Positions 52,924 through 61,973 of a DNA stretch of 64,000 bases are shown here, in pieces (the stretch's first letter is position 1; each line of letters opens with the position of its first letter). The notes below the pieces were generated by a model. The model was not told the origin of the DNA, made no database searches, and saw only the letters and a list, made by a program, of their open reading frames with translations. The stretch comes from Pseudomonas marincola (lineage in GTDB: Bacteria; Pseudomonadota; Gammaproteobacteria; Pseudomonadales; Pseudomonadaceae): positions 62,001 through 126,000 of the forward strand of contig NZ_FPBC01000010.1 in assembly GCF_900116605.1 (NCBI RefSeq), given 5' to 3'. A program made the translations under genes and the position numbers.

Positions 52924-53880
52924 ATGACCGTTCGTCTTGGCATCGTCATGGACCCTATAGCCCAGATCTCCTTCAAGAAGGACAGCTCACTGGCCATGCT
53001 GCTCGCCGCTGAGTCGCGTGGCTGGTCCCTGTTCTACATGGAGCAAAAGGACCTTTATCAGGCCAAAGGCCAGGCGCGTGCCCGACTTCGCTCACTCCAG
53101 GTATTCAACGACCCTGAACATTGGTTCGAACTGGGCGAGGAGCAGGACCTGCCTCTGGCTGACCTCAATGTCATCCTGATGCGCAAGGATCCACCCTTCG
53201 ACAACGAGTTCCTGTACACCACCTATCTTCTGGAACAAGCCGAAGCCGATGGCGTCCTCGTGGTCAACCGTCCTCAGAGCCTACGCGACTGCAATGAAAA
53301 AATCTTTGCAACGCAGTTTCCCCAGTTCACACCGCCAACAATTGTCAGCCGCCGTGCCGACATTCTGCGCGAGTTTGCCAAAGAACAGCGTGACATCATT
53401 CTCAAACCCCTCGATGGCATGGGCGGATCGATGATTTTTCGTCACCGCGAGGGTGATCCGAACCTTTCAGTCATTCTTGAGACGCTCACAGCCCACGGCA
53501 CCCAGCAAATCATGGCGCAGGGTTACATCCCGCAGATTCTCGATGGCGACAAACGCATTCTGATGATCGACGGCGAGCCCGTACCTTATTGCCTGGCGCG
53601 CATTCCCGCACAGGGCGAGACCCGTGGCAACCTGGCGGCCGGTGGTCGTGGCGAGGCCAGACCGCTGAGCGAACGCGACCGCGAAATTGCTCTGGCCATT
53701 GGCCCGACACTGCGCGAGAAAGGCTTGTTGTTTGTGGGCCTGGACGTGATCGGCGATTACCTGACAGAGATCAACGTGACCAGCCCGACCTGCATTCGTG
53801 AAATTGATGCCGCCTATAACACAGGCATTGCCGACCAACTGATGGACGTGATTGCAAAGAAGCTGAATGCCACACAGTAG
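52924..53880 (+). CDS. gshB: Glutathione synthetase
   Basis: This 318-residue ATP-grasp enzyme joins gamma-glutamylcysteine and glycine to make glutathione. Signatures are RLGIVMDPIAQISFKKDSSL at the start, NRPQSLRDCNEKIF, the ATP-binding ILKPLDGMGGSMIF and the metal-binding EINVTSPTCIREID near the end. Length is normal. It is divergent from pilG and precedes tonB on the same strand, the P. aeruginosa order. Confidence 0.97.
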   Translation: MTVRLGIVMDPIAQISFKKDSSLAMLLAAESRGWSLFYMEQKDLYQAKGQARARLRSLQVFNDPEHWFELGEEQDLPLADLNVILMRKDPPFDNEFLYTTYLLEQAEADGVLVVNRPQSLRDCNEKIFATQFPQFTPPTIVSRRADILREFAKEQRDIILKPLDGMGGSMIFRHREGDPNLSVILETLTAHGTQQIMAQGYIPQILDGDKRILMIDGEPVPYCLARIPAQGETRGNLAAGGRGEARPLSERDREIALAIGPTLREKGLLFVGLDVIGDYLTEINVTSPTCIREIDAAYNTGIADQLMDVIAKKLNATQ

Positions 53881-53976
53881 TCATCACAAGCTTGACCCAG
53901 CTAACACCTTTGCACATGAGGCTTGCAGGCCGAGGTGCGAAGTCGGCAGACTGCGCGGCACTCTGAGCCAAGCCAC

Positions 53977-54879
53977 ATGCCAATGAAAGCAACCGACCCG
54001 ACTCCCAGCCTCCCACCTGCCGGCGCAAGCCCGGCAGACCGGCTGGGCTTTACCCTTTTTCTGGCAGCGGTGCTGCATATCGCGGTGATCCTCGGGGTCG
54101 GTTTCACGGTGGTCGAGCCTGAAACCCTGAGCAAAACGCTCGAAATCACCCTTTCAACCTTCAAGAGCGAAACCAAGCCCAAAGAGGCGGACTTCCTCGC
54201 CCAGGACAATCAGCAAGGCAGCGGCACGCTGGAACACAAGGCCGCGCCGAAAACCACCGAAAAGGCGCCTTTCCAGGACACCAAGGTTAATAAGGTGCAG
54301 CCGAAAACCGTGGCCAAACCGCCACCGGCACCGAAAGAGGCGCCAAAAGCAGCGGTCGCCACGGTGAAGCCGCAGCCGCAGAAAACCCCTGTCAAACGTG
54401 AAAAGCCCAAACCGGCGCCCAGCCACGAACCGGCTCCAAGCTTTGACCGCGAACAATTGTCTTCGGAAATTGCCAGCCTCGAAGCGGACCTGGCCAACGA
54501 AGTTCAGGCCTACGCCAAGCGCCCGAAGATTCTGCGCCTCAACGCCGCCTCGACCATGCGCGACAAAGGCGCCTGGTACAAGGATCAGTGGCGCAAGAAG
54601 GTCGAGCGCATTGGCAACCTGAACTACCCAGACGATGCGCGGCGCAAACGCATTTACGGCAGCCTGCGCTTGCTGGTCTCGATCAACCGTGACGGCTCGC
54701 TCTACGAGGTGCTGGTACTGGAGTCATCCGGCCAACCAACGCTCGACAAGGCCGCCATGCGCATCGTCCGTCTGGCCGCGCCCTTTGCACCGTTCAGCGG
54801 CGACCTGATCGATATTGACCGGCTGGAAATTATCCGCACCTGGCGCTTCGAGAAAGGCGACCGGCTGCAGAGCAACTAG
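53977..54879 (+). CDS. tonB: TonB-family protein, TonB3 type
   Basis: This protein of about 300 residues has one N-terminal membrane helix (LGFTLFLAAVLHIAVILGVG), a Lys/Pro/Ala-rich periplasm-spanning segment (KEAPKAAVATVKPQPQKTPV), a coiled acidic stretch, and a C-terminal TonB domain (NLNYPDDARRKRIYGSLRLL, VLESSGQPTLDKAAMRIV). The ATG at 53977 is my choice; 53983 and an upstream 53923 are alternatives without clear ribosome sites. The matching P. aeruginosa gene, tonB3 (PA0406), next to the pil-chp genes, was reported to affect twitching, unlike tonB1. The outer-membrane partner is unknown. Confidence 0.88.
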   Translation: MPMKATDPTPSLPPAGASPADRLGFTLFLAAVLHIAVILGVGFTVVEPETLSKTLEITLSTFKSETKPKEADFLAQDNQQGSGTLEHKAAPKTTEKAPFQDTKVNKVQPKTVAKPPPAPKEAPKAAVATVKPQPQKTPVKREKPKPAPSHEPAPSFDREQLSSEIASLEADLANEVQAYAKRPKILRLNAASTMRDKGAWYKDQWRKKVERIGNLNYPDDARRKRIYGSLRLLVSINRDGSLYEVLVLESSGQPTLDKAAMRIVRLAAPFAPFSGDLIDIDRLEIIRTWRFEKGDRLQSN

Positions 54880-55085
54880 CCGCGAACCGCTAACCGTCAC
54901 AAGAACCCTGATGCGCAACGGTCGAGCAGGCGAGAACTCGCACCGCTCGACCGAACGTGCGCTCAGCGTTAAACCGCGAACTGAGCCGCTTAAGCCGCGG
55001 CGCAACGCCGCAATCCCTCGCGCAGTAGCGTCTCTGAGGTTTGTTGTGCTTCCAGCCTTCACGCTCAAGTATTAAGCTAACGCCC

Positions 55086-55655
55086 ATGAAAGACGCCAGC
55101 CCAAGCAATCTCAAGCACCACTTCCTGATCGCCATGCCGCACATGGGCGATCCCAATTTCGCGCAGACCGTCACGTATCTGGTCGATCATAACGACCAAG
55201 GCGCAATGGGCCTGGTGATTAACCGTCCCAGCGGCCTGAATCTGGCCGACGTGCTTGAGCAATTGAACCCGGAAAAAGAGCCGCCGGCACTCTGCCAAAG
55301 CCTGCCAATTTTCACTGGCGGCCCGGTACAGACTGATCGCGGCTTCGTTCTGCACCCTGTAGGCCTGAATTTTCAGGCCACTCTAGACCTCGGCGAGCTG
55401 GGTCTGACCACCTCGCAAGACGTGCTGTTTGCGATTGCTGCCGGCACCGGCCCCGACAAATACCTGATCACCCTGGGCTATGCCGGCTGGGAAGCAGGCC
55501 AGCTTGAGGCCGAACTGGCCGACAACGCCTGGCTGACGTGCCCGGCTGATGCCGGCATCCTGTTCGACATGCCTTACGATCAGCGCCTTGATGCAGCGGC
55601 GGCGCACCTCGGGGTCAACCTGAGCCTGCTCACCTCGCAAGCTGGACACGCCTGA
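55086..55655 (+). CDS. algH: AlgH/YqgE (UPF0301) family protein
   Basis: This 189-residue protein has the family start LKHHFLIAMPHMGDPNFAQT, the segment GAMGLVINRPSGLNL and FTGGPVQTDRGFVLHP. The biochemical function is unproven; in Pseudomonas the gene is named algH for a reported link to alginate regulation. The start at 55086 (MKDASPSN) fits homologues. Its stop and the ruvX start share a base (TGATG), so the two are coupled, and this yqgE-yqgF-pyrR-pyrB order is well conserved. Confidence 0.92.
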   Translation: MKDASPSNLKHHFLIAMPHMGDPNFAQTVTYLVDHNDQGAMGLVINRPSGLNLADVLEQLNPEKEPPALCQSLPIFTGGPVQTDRGFVLHPVGLNFQATLDLGELGLTTSQDVLFAIAAGTGPDKYLITLGYAGWEAGQLEAELADNAWLTCPADAGILFDMPYDQRLDAAAAHLGVNLSLLTSQAGHA

Positions 55656-56092
55656 TGGCCGAGCCTAAACCACTGCGCCTGCTGCTGGGCTTTGATTACG
55701 GCACCAAACAGATTGGTGTTGCGGTTGGCCAGCCAATCACCGGGCAGGCGCGCGAACTCTGCGTGCTAAAAGCGCAAAATGGCGTGCCGGACTGGCAAAA
55801 GGTCGAAGCGCTGATCCGCGAATGGCAGCCCGATGCAATCGTGGTGGGCCTGCCGCTGAACATGGACGGCTCACCCAGTGACATGAGCGAGCGCGCCGAA
55901 AAGTTTGGCCGCCGCCTCAATGGCCGCTTCAATCTGCCGGTACACACGCACGATGAACGTCTGACTACTTACGCCGCCAAGGGCGAACGCCTGCAGCAAG
56001 GTCAGAACAGCGGCTACCGCGAACGACCTGTCGACGCACTGGCTGCTGCGCTGGTACTCGAAGGTTGGATGCAAGCGCATATTTGCGGCTGA
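55655..56092 (+). CDS. ruvX: Putative pre-16S rRNA nuclease YqgF/RuvX
   Basis: This 145-residue RNase-H-fold protein has the first acidic motif LLGFDYGTKQIGVAVGQ, IVVGLPLNMDG, the second acidic site in THDERLTTYAA, and DALAAALVLEGWM near the end. YqgF processes the 5' end of 16S rRNA; resolvase activity has also been suggested. It overlaps algH by one base and precedes pyrR by 27 bp. Confidence 0.95.
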   Translation: MAEPKPLRLLLGFDYGTKQIGVAVGQPITGQARELCVLKAQNGVPDWQKVEALIREWQPDAIVVGLPLNMDGSPSDMSERAEKFGRRLNGRFNLPVHTHDERLTTYAAKGERLQQGQNSGYRERPVDALAAALVLEGWMQAHICG

Positions 56093-56119
56093 GCTCGCTC
56101 GGCCATCAAGGAGCTTCAT

Positions 56120-56626
56120 ATGAATTTACCGTCACCTGCACAACTGCTGCCGGAAATGGCCACGGCGCTGATTCGCCACCTCAATGCGCGACAAATCAGC
56201 ACCCCGCGCTTTATCGGCATCCGCACGGGCGGCGTCTGGGTTGCTCAGGCACTCATGGAAACCCTCGGCAGCACTGAGCCGATGGGCATTCTCGATGTGT
56301 CGTTCTACCGCGACGACTTCACCCAGAACGGCCTGCACCCGCAAGTCAAACCGTCCGAACTTCCGTTCGACGTCGAAGGTCAACATCTGGTGCTGATAGA
56401 CGACGTACTGATGAGCGGCCGGACCATTCGCGCGGCGATGAATGAACTGTTCGATTACGGTCGTCCAGCTAGTATTACCTTGGTTTGCCTGCTCGACCTG
56501 ACCGCGCATGACCTGCCAATCCGGCCTGACATTGTCGGCGCCACCTTGTCTCTGCCCGCGCAGCAACGAGTAAAATTGACCGGCCCAACACCGCTTAACC
56601 TCGAGCTGCAATCGCTCGCCAACTGA
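56120..56626 (+). CDS. pyrR: PyrR, pyrimidine regulatory protein / uracil phosphoribosyltransferase
   Basis: This 168-residue type I phosphoribosyltransferase-fold protein has the PRPP loop VLIDDVLMSGRTIRAAMNE and substrate region IGIRTGGVWVAQAL, with GILDVSFYRDDF. PyrR senses UMP/PRPP and in pseudomonads regulates pyr genes; it usually also has weak UPRTase activity. AAGGAGC lies before the ATG. pyrB starts 10 bp after its stop. No attenuator-like hairpin is obvious before pyrR or pyrB. Confidence 0.92.
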   Translation: MNLPSPAQLLPEMATALIRHLNARQISTPRFIGIRTGGVWVAQALMETLGSTEPMGILDVSFYRDDFTQNGLHPQVKPSELPFDVEGQHLVLIDDVLMSGRTIRAAMNELFDYGRPASITLVCLLDLTAHDLPIRPDIVGATLSLPAQQRVKLTGPTPLNLELQSLAN

Positions 56627-56636
56627 GATCCCCGCG

Positions 56637-57647
56637 ATGACGCCCCTAGACGCCAAGCGCTCCCTGCAACTGAATGACAACGGTCAGTTGCAGCACTTTT
56701 TGTCCATCGACGGCTTGCCCCGCGAACTGCTGACAGAAATTCTCGATACCGCCGACTCGTTCCTCGAAGTGGGCGACCGCGCTGTAAAGAAGGTTCCGCT
56801 GCTGCGCGGCAAGACCGTGTGCAACGTATTCTTCGAGAACTCGACACGAACCCGCACCACTTTTGAGCTGGCGGCGCAGCGCTTGTCTGCCGACGTCATC
56901 AGTCTCAACGTATCGACCTCATCAACCAGCAAGGGCGAGTCGCTGTTCGACACCCTGCGCAATCTTGAGGCGATGGCGGCCGACATGTTCGTGGTGCGCC
57001 ACAGCGACTCCGGCGCGGCGCACTTCATTGCCGAGCACGTGTGCCCCAACGTCGCCATCATCAACGGCGGCGACGGCCGACACGCACACCCGACGCAAGC
57101 AATGCTCGACATGCTGACGATTCGCCGACACAAGGGCAGCTTCGAGAATCTCTCGGTTGCCATCGTCGGCGACATCCTGCACTCGCGTGTTGCGCGTTCG
57201 AACATGCTCGCGCTGAAAACCCTGGGTTGCCCGGATATTCGCGTGATTGCGCCGAAAACCTTGCTGCCGGTCGGCATCGAGCAATACGGCGTGACGACCT
57301 ACAGCGACATGGCCACCGGGCTCAAGGATGTCGACGTAGTGATCATGCTGCGCCTGCAACGCGAACGCATGCAGGGCGGCCTGCTGCCCAGCGAAGGCGA
57401 ATTCTATCGCCTGTTCGGCCTTACCGAGCAGCGCCTCAAGCTGGCCAAACCCGATGCGCTGGTCATGCACCCGGGGCCGATCAACCGTGGCGTTGAAATT
57501 GAATCAGCGGTGGCCGACGGCCCGCAGTCAGTGATTCTCAATCAGGTCACTTACGGCATCGCCATCCGCATGGCCGTGCTCTCAATGGCCATGAGCGGCC
57601 AGAAAACCCAGCGATTAATTGATCAAGAAAGCGAGGAGCAGAACTGA
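56637..57647 (+). CDS. pyrB: Aspartate carbamoyltransferase catalytic subunit
   Basis: This 336-residue enzyme condenses carbamoyl phosphate with aspartate, the committed step of pyrimidine synthesis. The carbamoyl-phosphate loop FFENSTRTRTTFELAAQRL, the SSTSKGESLFDTL loop, HPTQAMLDMLTI and HPGPINRGVEI are all intact. The N-terminal extension of about 20 residues before the catalytic core is typical of the large Pseudomonas ATCase, where it takes part in regulation. Its stop shares a base with the pyrC' start (TGATG). Confidence 0.97.
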   Translation: MTPLDAKRSLQLNDNGQLQHFLSIDGLPRELLTEILDTADSFLEVGDRAVKKVPLLRGKTVCNVFFENSTRTRTTFELAAQRLSADVISLNVSTSSTSKGESLFDTLRNLEAMAADMFVVRHSDSGAAHFIAEHVCPNVAIINGGDGRHAHPTQAMLDMLTIRRHKGSFENLSVAIVGDILHSRVARSNMLALKTLGCPDIRVIAPKTLLPVGIEQYGVTTYSDMATGLKDVDVVIMLRLQRERMQGGLLPSEGEFYRLFGLTEQRLKLAKPDALVMHPGPINRGVEIESAVADGPQSVILNQVTYGIAIRMAVLSMAMSGQKTQRLIDQESEEQN

Positions 57648-58918
57648 TGCGTACCCGTATCCTCGGCGCCCGCGTAATTGACCCCAACAGCGGTCTGGAC
57701 CAAATCAGCGATATCTACATCGAAGGCGGCAAGATCGCAGCCATCGGTGATGCCCCCGCAGGTTTCGACGCCGAACAAACCATCGAAGCTGATGGCCTGA
57801 TCGCAACACCGGGCCTGGTTGACCTGAACGCAGCGCTGCGCGAACCCGGCTACAGCCGCAAAGGCAGCATTGCCAGCGAAACCCTGGCGGCGGCTGCGGG
57901 CGGCGTTACCAGCCTGTGCTGCCCACCCTTCACCAAGCCGATTCTGGACACGCCAGCAGTCGCCGAGATGATTCTTGAACGCGCACGTGAAGCGGGCCAC
58001 ACCAAGGTCTTCCCGGTCGGCGCGCTGAGCAAAGGCCTCGAAGGCGAGCAACTGGCCGAGCTGGTTGCCCTGCGTGATGCCGGTTGCGTGGCATTCAGCA
58101 ACGGCCTGGATTGCTTCCGCAACAACCGCACCCTGCGCCGCGCCATGGAATATGCCGCCACCTTCGACCTGACGGTGATTTTCCACTCGCAGGATCACGA
58201 TCTGGCAGAAGGCGGCCTCGCCCACGAAGGCCCGACCGCCAGCTTCCTCGGCTTGGTCGGTATCCCGGAGTCCGCTGAAACCGTAGCCCTCGCCCGCAAC
58301 TTGTTGCTGGTCGAACAAACCGGCGTACGCGCGCATTTCAGCCAACTGACCAGCGCCCGTGGCGCCCAGTTGATTGCCGAAGCACAAGCGCGCGGCCTCA
58401 AAGTGACGGCCGACGTGGCGTTGTACCAGCTGATTCTGACTGACGATTCGCTGCTCGGCTTCTCCAGCCTGTATCACGTTATGCCGCCACTGCGCACCCG
58501 TGCAGACCGCGACGGCCTGCGTCAGGCGGTCAAGGACGGCACCATTCAAGCCATCGCCAGCCATCACCAGCCGCACGAAGCCGACGCCAAACGCGCACCG
58601 TTTGCCGCCACCGAACCGGGCATCAGCAGCGTGCAGCTGATGCTGCCACTGGCCATGAGCCTGGTGCAGGACGGCGTGTTGGAACTGCCAGAGCTGATCG
58701 CCCGCCTCAGCAGCGGTCCGGCGCAGGCGCTTGGCCTGCCAGCAGGCAGGCTGGCCGCCGGTGAACCCGCCGATGTGCTGCTGTTCGACCCGAACGCCTC
58801 AACACTGGCCGGTGATACGTGGTTCTCCAAAGGCGCCAACAGCCCGTTCATGGGCCACTGCCTGCCGAGCGCCGTGCGCTACACGCTGGTAGACGGGCAC
58901 ATCAGCTATCAGGCGTAA
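57647..58918 (+). CDS. pyrC': Dihydroorotase-like non-catalytic subunit PyrC' (PyrX)
   Basis: This 423-residue protein has the dihydroorotase fold (RILGARVIDPNSGLDQISDI, ATPGLVDLNAALREPGYSRK, AIASHHQPHEADAKRAPF). The metal-binding HxH that should follow GLVDL is replaced by NAA, so it cannot bind the zinc pair and should be inactive. In Pseudomonas such pyrC' subunits are known to be required for assembly of the dodecameric ATCase with PyrB. It is translationally coupled to pyrB, and a real pyrC must lie elsewhere. It ends at a clear terminator. Confidence 0.95.
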   Translation: MRTRILGARVIDPNSGLDQISDIYIEGGKIAAIGDAPAGFDAEQTIEADGLIATPGLVDLNAALREPGYSRKGSIASETLAAAAGGVTSLCCPPFTKPILDTPAVAEMILERAREAGHTKVFPVGALSKGLEGEQLAELVALRDAGCVAFSNGLDCFRNNRTLRRAMEYAATFDLTVIFHSQDHDLAEGGLAHEGPTASFLGLVGIPESAETVALARNLLLVEQTGVRAHFSQLTSARGAQLIAEAQARGLKVTADVALYQLILTDDSLLGFSSLYHVMPPLRTRADRDGLRQAVKDGTIQAIASHHQPHEADAKRAPFAATEPGISSVQLMLPLAMSLVQDGVLELPELIARLSSGPAQALGLPAGRLAAGEPADVLLFDPNASTLAGDTWFSKGANSPFMGHCLPSAVRYTLVDGHISYQA

Positions 58919-58947
58919 GCCTTACGCTTCCAACCTCTGCGCACACC

Positions 58948-58980
58948 AGAAACCCACTCCCGAGTGGGTTTCTGCTTTTA
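58948..58980 (+). terminator. Rho-independent terminator after pyrC'
   Basis: AGAAACCCACT at 58948-58958 pairs with AGTGGGTTTCT at 58963-58973 around CCCG, followed by GCTTTTA. Confidence 0.85.
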
Positions 58981-59219
58981 TCTCCCCGGCAAATCGTCTT
59001 ATTTGCCAAACCCGCCTACACGCTAAGTTTGATGCCAGCCGTCGCAACATCGAACTCTCTGAACAAATCTGCGTCAGACATAAAACTGTCGTGAATTACG
59101 CTTAATCATTGAGCATCAGGCAGACAACAACATAAAAGATAGGCCTAAACGCGGTAACACCGCCGCTCGGCCCGCCTCAACAGTTCTTCCCTCTAGCCGC
59201 AGCACGGAGCAGATAGTTG
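58981..59219. other. Leader region of the ergothioneine gene
   Basis: Between the pyrC' terminator and the egtB-egtD start I see no gene or strong repeat. The stretch 59090-59160 is relatively A+T rich and probably holds the promoter. GGAG at about 59206 precedes the start by ten bases. Confidence 0.4.
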
Positions 59220-61373
59220 ATGAGCAGCACATTAAGAGTACTGACCCCAAAGCCAGCCCCCAATGCGCTACTCGACTATTACCTGCAGGTCAGGCGCCGA
59301 ACCGAAACCCTGATCGCCCCGCTGGAGCCGGAAGACATGGTTGTGCAATCCATGCCTGATGCCAGCCCGAGTAAATGGCACATCGCCCATACCAGCTGGT
59401 TCTTCGAAACCTTTCTGCTCAGCCCGCAGCTCAAAGGCTACAAGATTTTCGATGACACCTTCTGCTACCTGTTCAACTCCTATTACGAAGCCGTCGGCCC
59501 CCGCCATCCCAGACCCCATCGCGGCTTGCTGACCCGCCCCGCCATCAGCGAAGTGATTGCCTACCGCAAGCATGTCGACAGGCAAATGAGCGTCCTGCTG
59601 CAAACCTCACTCGATGACGCCACGCGCCAGTTAGTTGAACTCGGGCTGGCACACGAGGAGCAGCATCAGGAACTGCTGCTCATGGACATACTCCACCTGT
59701 TCAACTCCTCGCCCCTCAAACCCGCCTATAACCCGCAGTGGCCACAGCCCACCCGCGCCGGCCCCGGGCGTTTCAAGCAACACATTGGCGGCCTGCTGGA
59801 TATTGGCCACACCGATGACGCCTTTGCCTTCGACAATGAAAGCCCGCGCCACACCACGTACTTACAGCCCTTCGAGATCAGTGACCGGCTGGTGACAAAC
59901 GGTGAATGGCTGGCATTTATCGCGGACGGCGGCTACCAGCAAGTGGATTTGTGGCTCTCAGAAGGCTGGGATTGCGTACAAAGCCAAGGCTGGAAAGCCC
60001 CGCTGTACTGGCATCACGATGAGCACGGCTGGAGCCAGATGACTTTAAGAGGCATGCAGCCCATTAATCCGGACGACGCCGTGACGCATATCAGCTACCA
60101 CGAAGCGACCGCATTCGCCTGCTGGGTCAACGCCCGCCTCCCGACAGAAGCAGAATGGGAAGTTGCCGCCCAGGCGGGCATGTTGCAACAAGTGGATGAC
60201 GTCGCCTGGCAGTGGACGCAAAGCCATTACAGCGCCTATCCCGGCTTTAATCCGGCCCCTGGCGCTGTGGGCGAATACAACGGCAAGTTCATGATCAACC
60301 AGATGGTTTTACGGGGCGGCAGCGCGTTCAGCAGCCCCGGCCATACGCGCTTGAGCTATCGCAACTTCTTCCATGCCGATAAGCGCTGGATGTTGTCTGG
60401 GCTGCGATTGGCCCGGGATATTCAACCGCACCAGCAACACACAAAATCTGATAACGAGTTCTTGCGCGACGTACAACAGGGGCTCAGCGCAAAACCCAAA
60501 GCGCTTTCACCTAAATATTTTTACGACGCCAAGGGCTCCGCGCTGTTCGAGGCGATTTGTAAAACACCGGAGTACTACCCCACCCGCGCCGAGACGCGAT
60601 TGCTGAGCGAGATTGCTGAGCAAATTTCAGCCACCATTGCCAGCGGCAGCGCGTTGATTGAGTTTGGCAGCGGCGCCAGCGAAAAGACCTGTCTGGTGCT
60701 GGATGCAACGCCGCAACTGGGCGCTTATGTTCCCATCGACATTTGCCCGGATGCACTTGAACATGCGTCCCAACGGCTTAATAAGCGCTACCCGGAACTG
60801 CCGGTAATCGCCCAAACCGGGGATTTCACCGAGCCGGTTGAACTGCCGGAACAAATAGCCGCAATGGCCAAAGTCGGCTTTTTCCCCGGCTCAACCATCG
60901 GCAACTTCACTCGCAGTCAGGCGATTGAATTTCTCAAGTCGGCAAAACGCCTGCTGGGTGCAAACGGGCAATTCATTGTCGGCGTGGATATGGTCAAAGA
61001 CCGCCACATACTTGAGGCAGCCTATGACGACGCTGGCGGCGTGACGGCGGCTTTCAATAAAAACCTGCTGACCCGCATTAACCGTGAACTGTGCGCTAAT
61101 TTCTGCCTGGAAAATTTTGCCCACGTTGCGCTGTGGAACCCCGAACACCAGCGCATGGAAATGCACCTGCAAAGCCTTATCGATCAGTGCGTGGAAATAG
61201 CCGGTCAACGCTACATCTTCTCTAAAAATGAGCGCCTGCATACCGAGTGCTCACATAAATTCACCCTTGAGTCCTTCAGCGAAATGGCCGCCGAAGCAGG
61301 CTGGACCGTGAGCCAGCACTGGATAAGCGCAGAACCCGAAGTCGGTCTGATGCGTTTGACTCAGCAGCCGTAG
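59220..61373 (+). CDS. egtBD: EgtB-EgtD fusion: ergothioneine sulfoxide synthase and histidine methyltransferase
   Basis: This 717-residue protein combines two enzymes. Residues 15-400 are EgtB-like: a DinB helical domain with iron ligands His57 (KWHIAHTSWF) and His145/His149 (HEEQHQEL), then an FGE-sulfatase domain (SDRLVTNGEWLAF, ARLPTEAEWEVAA, VLRGGSAFSSPGHTRLSYRN). Residues 405-717 are EgtD-like: PKYFYDAKGSALFEAICKTP, YYPTRAET, the SAM site LIEFGSGASEKT and FPGSTIGNFTR. EgtD makes trimethylhistidine (hercynine), and EgtB joins it to a thiol with O2 and iron. The linker is only about 10 residues, with no stop. In fungal Egt1 the two domains are in the opposite order. No egtA, egtC or egtE is nearby. 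OvoA is excluded because its C-terminal methyltransferase is of a different type. Confidence 0.88.
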   Translation: MSSTLRVLTPKPAPNALLDYYLQVRRRTETLIAPLEPEDMVVQSMPDASPSKWHIAHTSWFFETFLLSPQLKGYKIFDDTFCYLFNSYYEAVGPRHPRPHRGLLTRPAISEVIAYRKHVDRQMSVLLQTSLDDATRQLVELGLAHEEQHQELLLMDILHLFNSSPLKPAYNPQWPQPTRAGPGRFKQHIGGLLDIGHTDDAFAFDNESPRHTTYLQPFEISDRLVTNGEWLAFIADGGYQQVDLWLSEGWDCVQSQGWKAPLYWHHDEHGWSQMTLRGMQPINPDDAVTHISYHEATAFACWVNARLPTEAEWEVAAQAGMLQQVDDVAWQWTQSHYSAYPGFNPAPGAVGEYNGKFMINQMVLRGGSAFSSPGHTRLSYRNFFHADKRWMLSGLRLARDIQPHQQHTKSDNEFLRDVQQGLSAKPKALSPKYFYDAKGSALFEAICKTPEYYPTRAETRLLSEIAEQISATIASGSALIEFGSGASEKTCLVLDATPQLGAYVPIDICPDALEHASQRLNKRYPELPVIAQTGDFTEPVELPEQIAAMAKVGFFPGSTIGNFTRSQAIEFLKSAKRLLGANGQFIVGVDMVKDRHILEAAYDDAGGVTAAFNKNLLTRINRELCANFCLENFAHVALWNPEHQRMEMHLQSLIDQCVEIAGQRYIFSKNERLHTECSHKFTLESFSEMAAEAGWTVSQHWISAEPEVGLMRLTQQP

Positions 61374-61384
61374 TTGCGCACTTA

Positions 61385-61420
61385 AACAAAAAACCCCGCT
61401 GATTCAGCGGGGTTTGGTTG
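61385..61420. terminator. Terminator between egtB-egtD and the TM2 gene
   Basis: AAACCCCGCTG at 61391-61401 and CAGCGGGGTTT at 61405-61415 form an 11-bp stem, with an A-rich run to the left and T-rich bases to the right. It probably serves both convergent genes. Confidence 0.85.
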
Positions 61421-61439
61421 GCTCAATGGAACGCGGGAA

Positions 61440-61838
61440 TCAGCTGCGCTCGGAGTTTTTCAGGGTGATCTGGGTATTCAACGTCCAGAAGTCATACAAC
61501 ACCCCGATGAGAAACAAGCCACCTGTGCACAGATAGATGATCCCGGTGATCCATTTGCCCATGTACATGCGGTGCACACCGAAGACCCCGAGGAAGGTCA
61601 GCAGAATCCACGAGACGGTGTAATCGGTTTCCCCTGCGGTAAATCGCAAGTCGGCTTCCTTGTCCATCGACGGGATCAGGAACAGGTCAATGATCCAGCC
61701 AACAAACAACAGGCCAAATGTCAGAAACCAGATGGTTCCGGTAACCGGCTTGCCGTAGTAGAAACGGTGAGCGCCGAGAAAACCGAAGATCCACAACAGG
61801 TAGCCGATTGTCTTGCTGTGCGTGTCTTGTTGCTGCAT
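61440..61838 (-). CDS. Tandem TM2-domain membrane protein
   Basis: This 132-residue inner-membrane protein consists of two TM2 units: LWIFGFLGAHRFYYGKPVTG plus a second helix ending GWIIDLF, then LTFLGVFGVHRMYMGKWITG plus a helix ending GVLYDFW. Each unit has two helices joined by the HRxYxGK-type turn. The family is widespread and its function unknown. It is convergent with egtB-egtD and lies downstream of the pilU locus on the same strand, with a 135-bp gap. Confidence 0.85.
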   Translation of the reverse strand: MQQQDTHSKTIGYLLWIFGFLGAHRFYYGKPVTGTIWFLTFGLLFVGWIIDLFLIPSMDKEADLRFTAGETDYTVSWILLTFLGVFGVHRMYMGKWITGIIYLCTGGLFLIGVLYDFWTLNTQITLKNSERS

Positions 61839-61973
61839 GAATGCCTCCTGCTGGCATGATTATCCTGAACAACAATCTACGCGAGAACCGCCGCAAACCC
61901 AAATCTGGCCCCTGCTAGATGCTCGCCCCAAGCGCACAGGGCGAGCGGTTTAAAGACCAGCTAGTAACGCCAA

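Noticed and set aside
59220..61373. OvoA (ovothiol synthase)
   Set aside because: The C-terminal half has EgtD-type motifs rather than the different methyltransferase found in OvoA.
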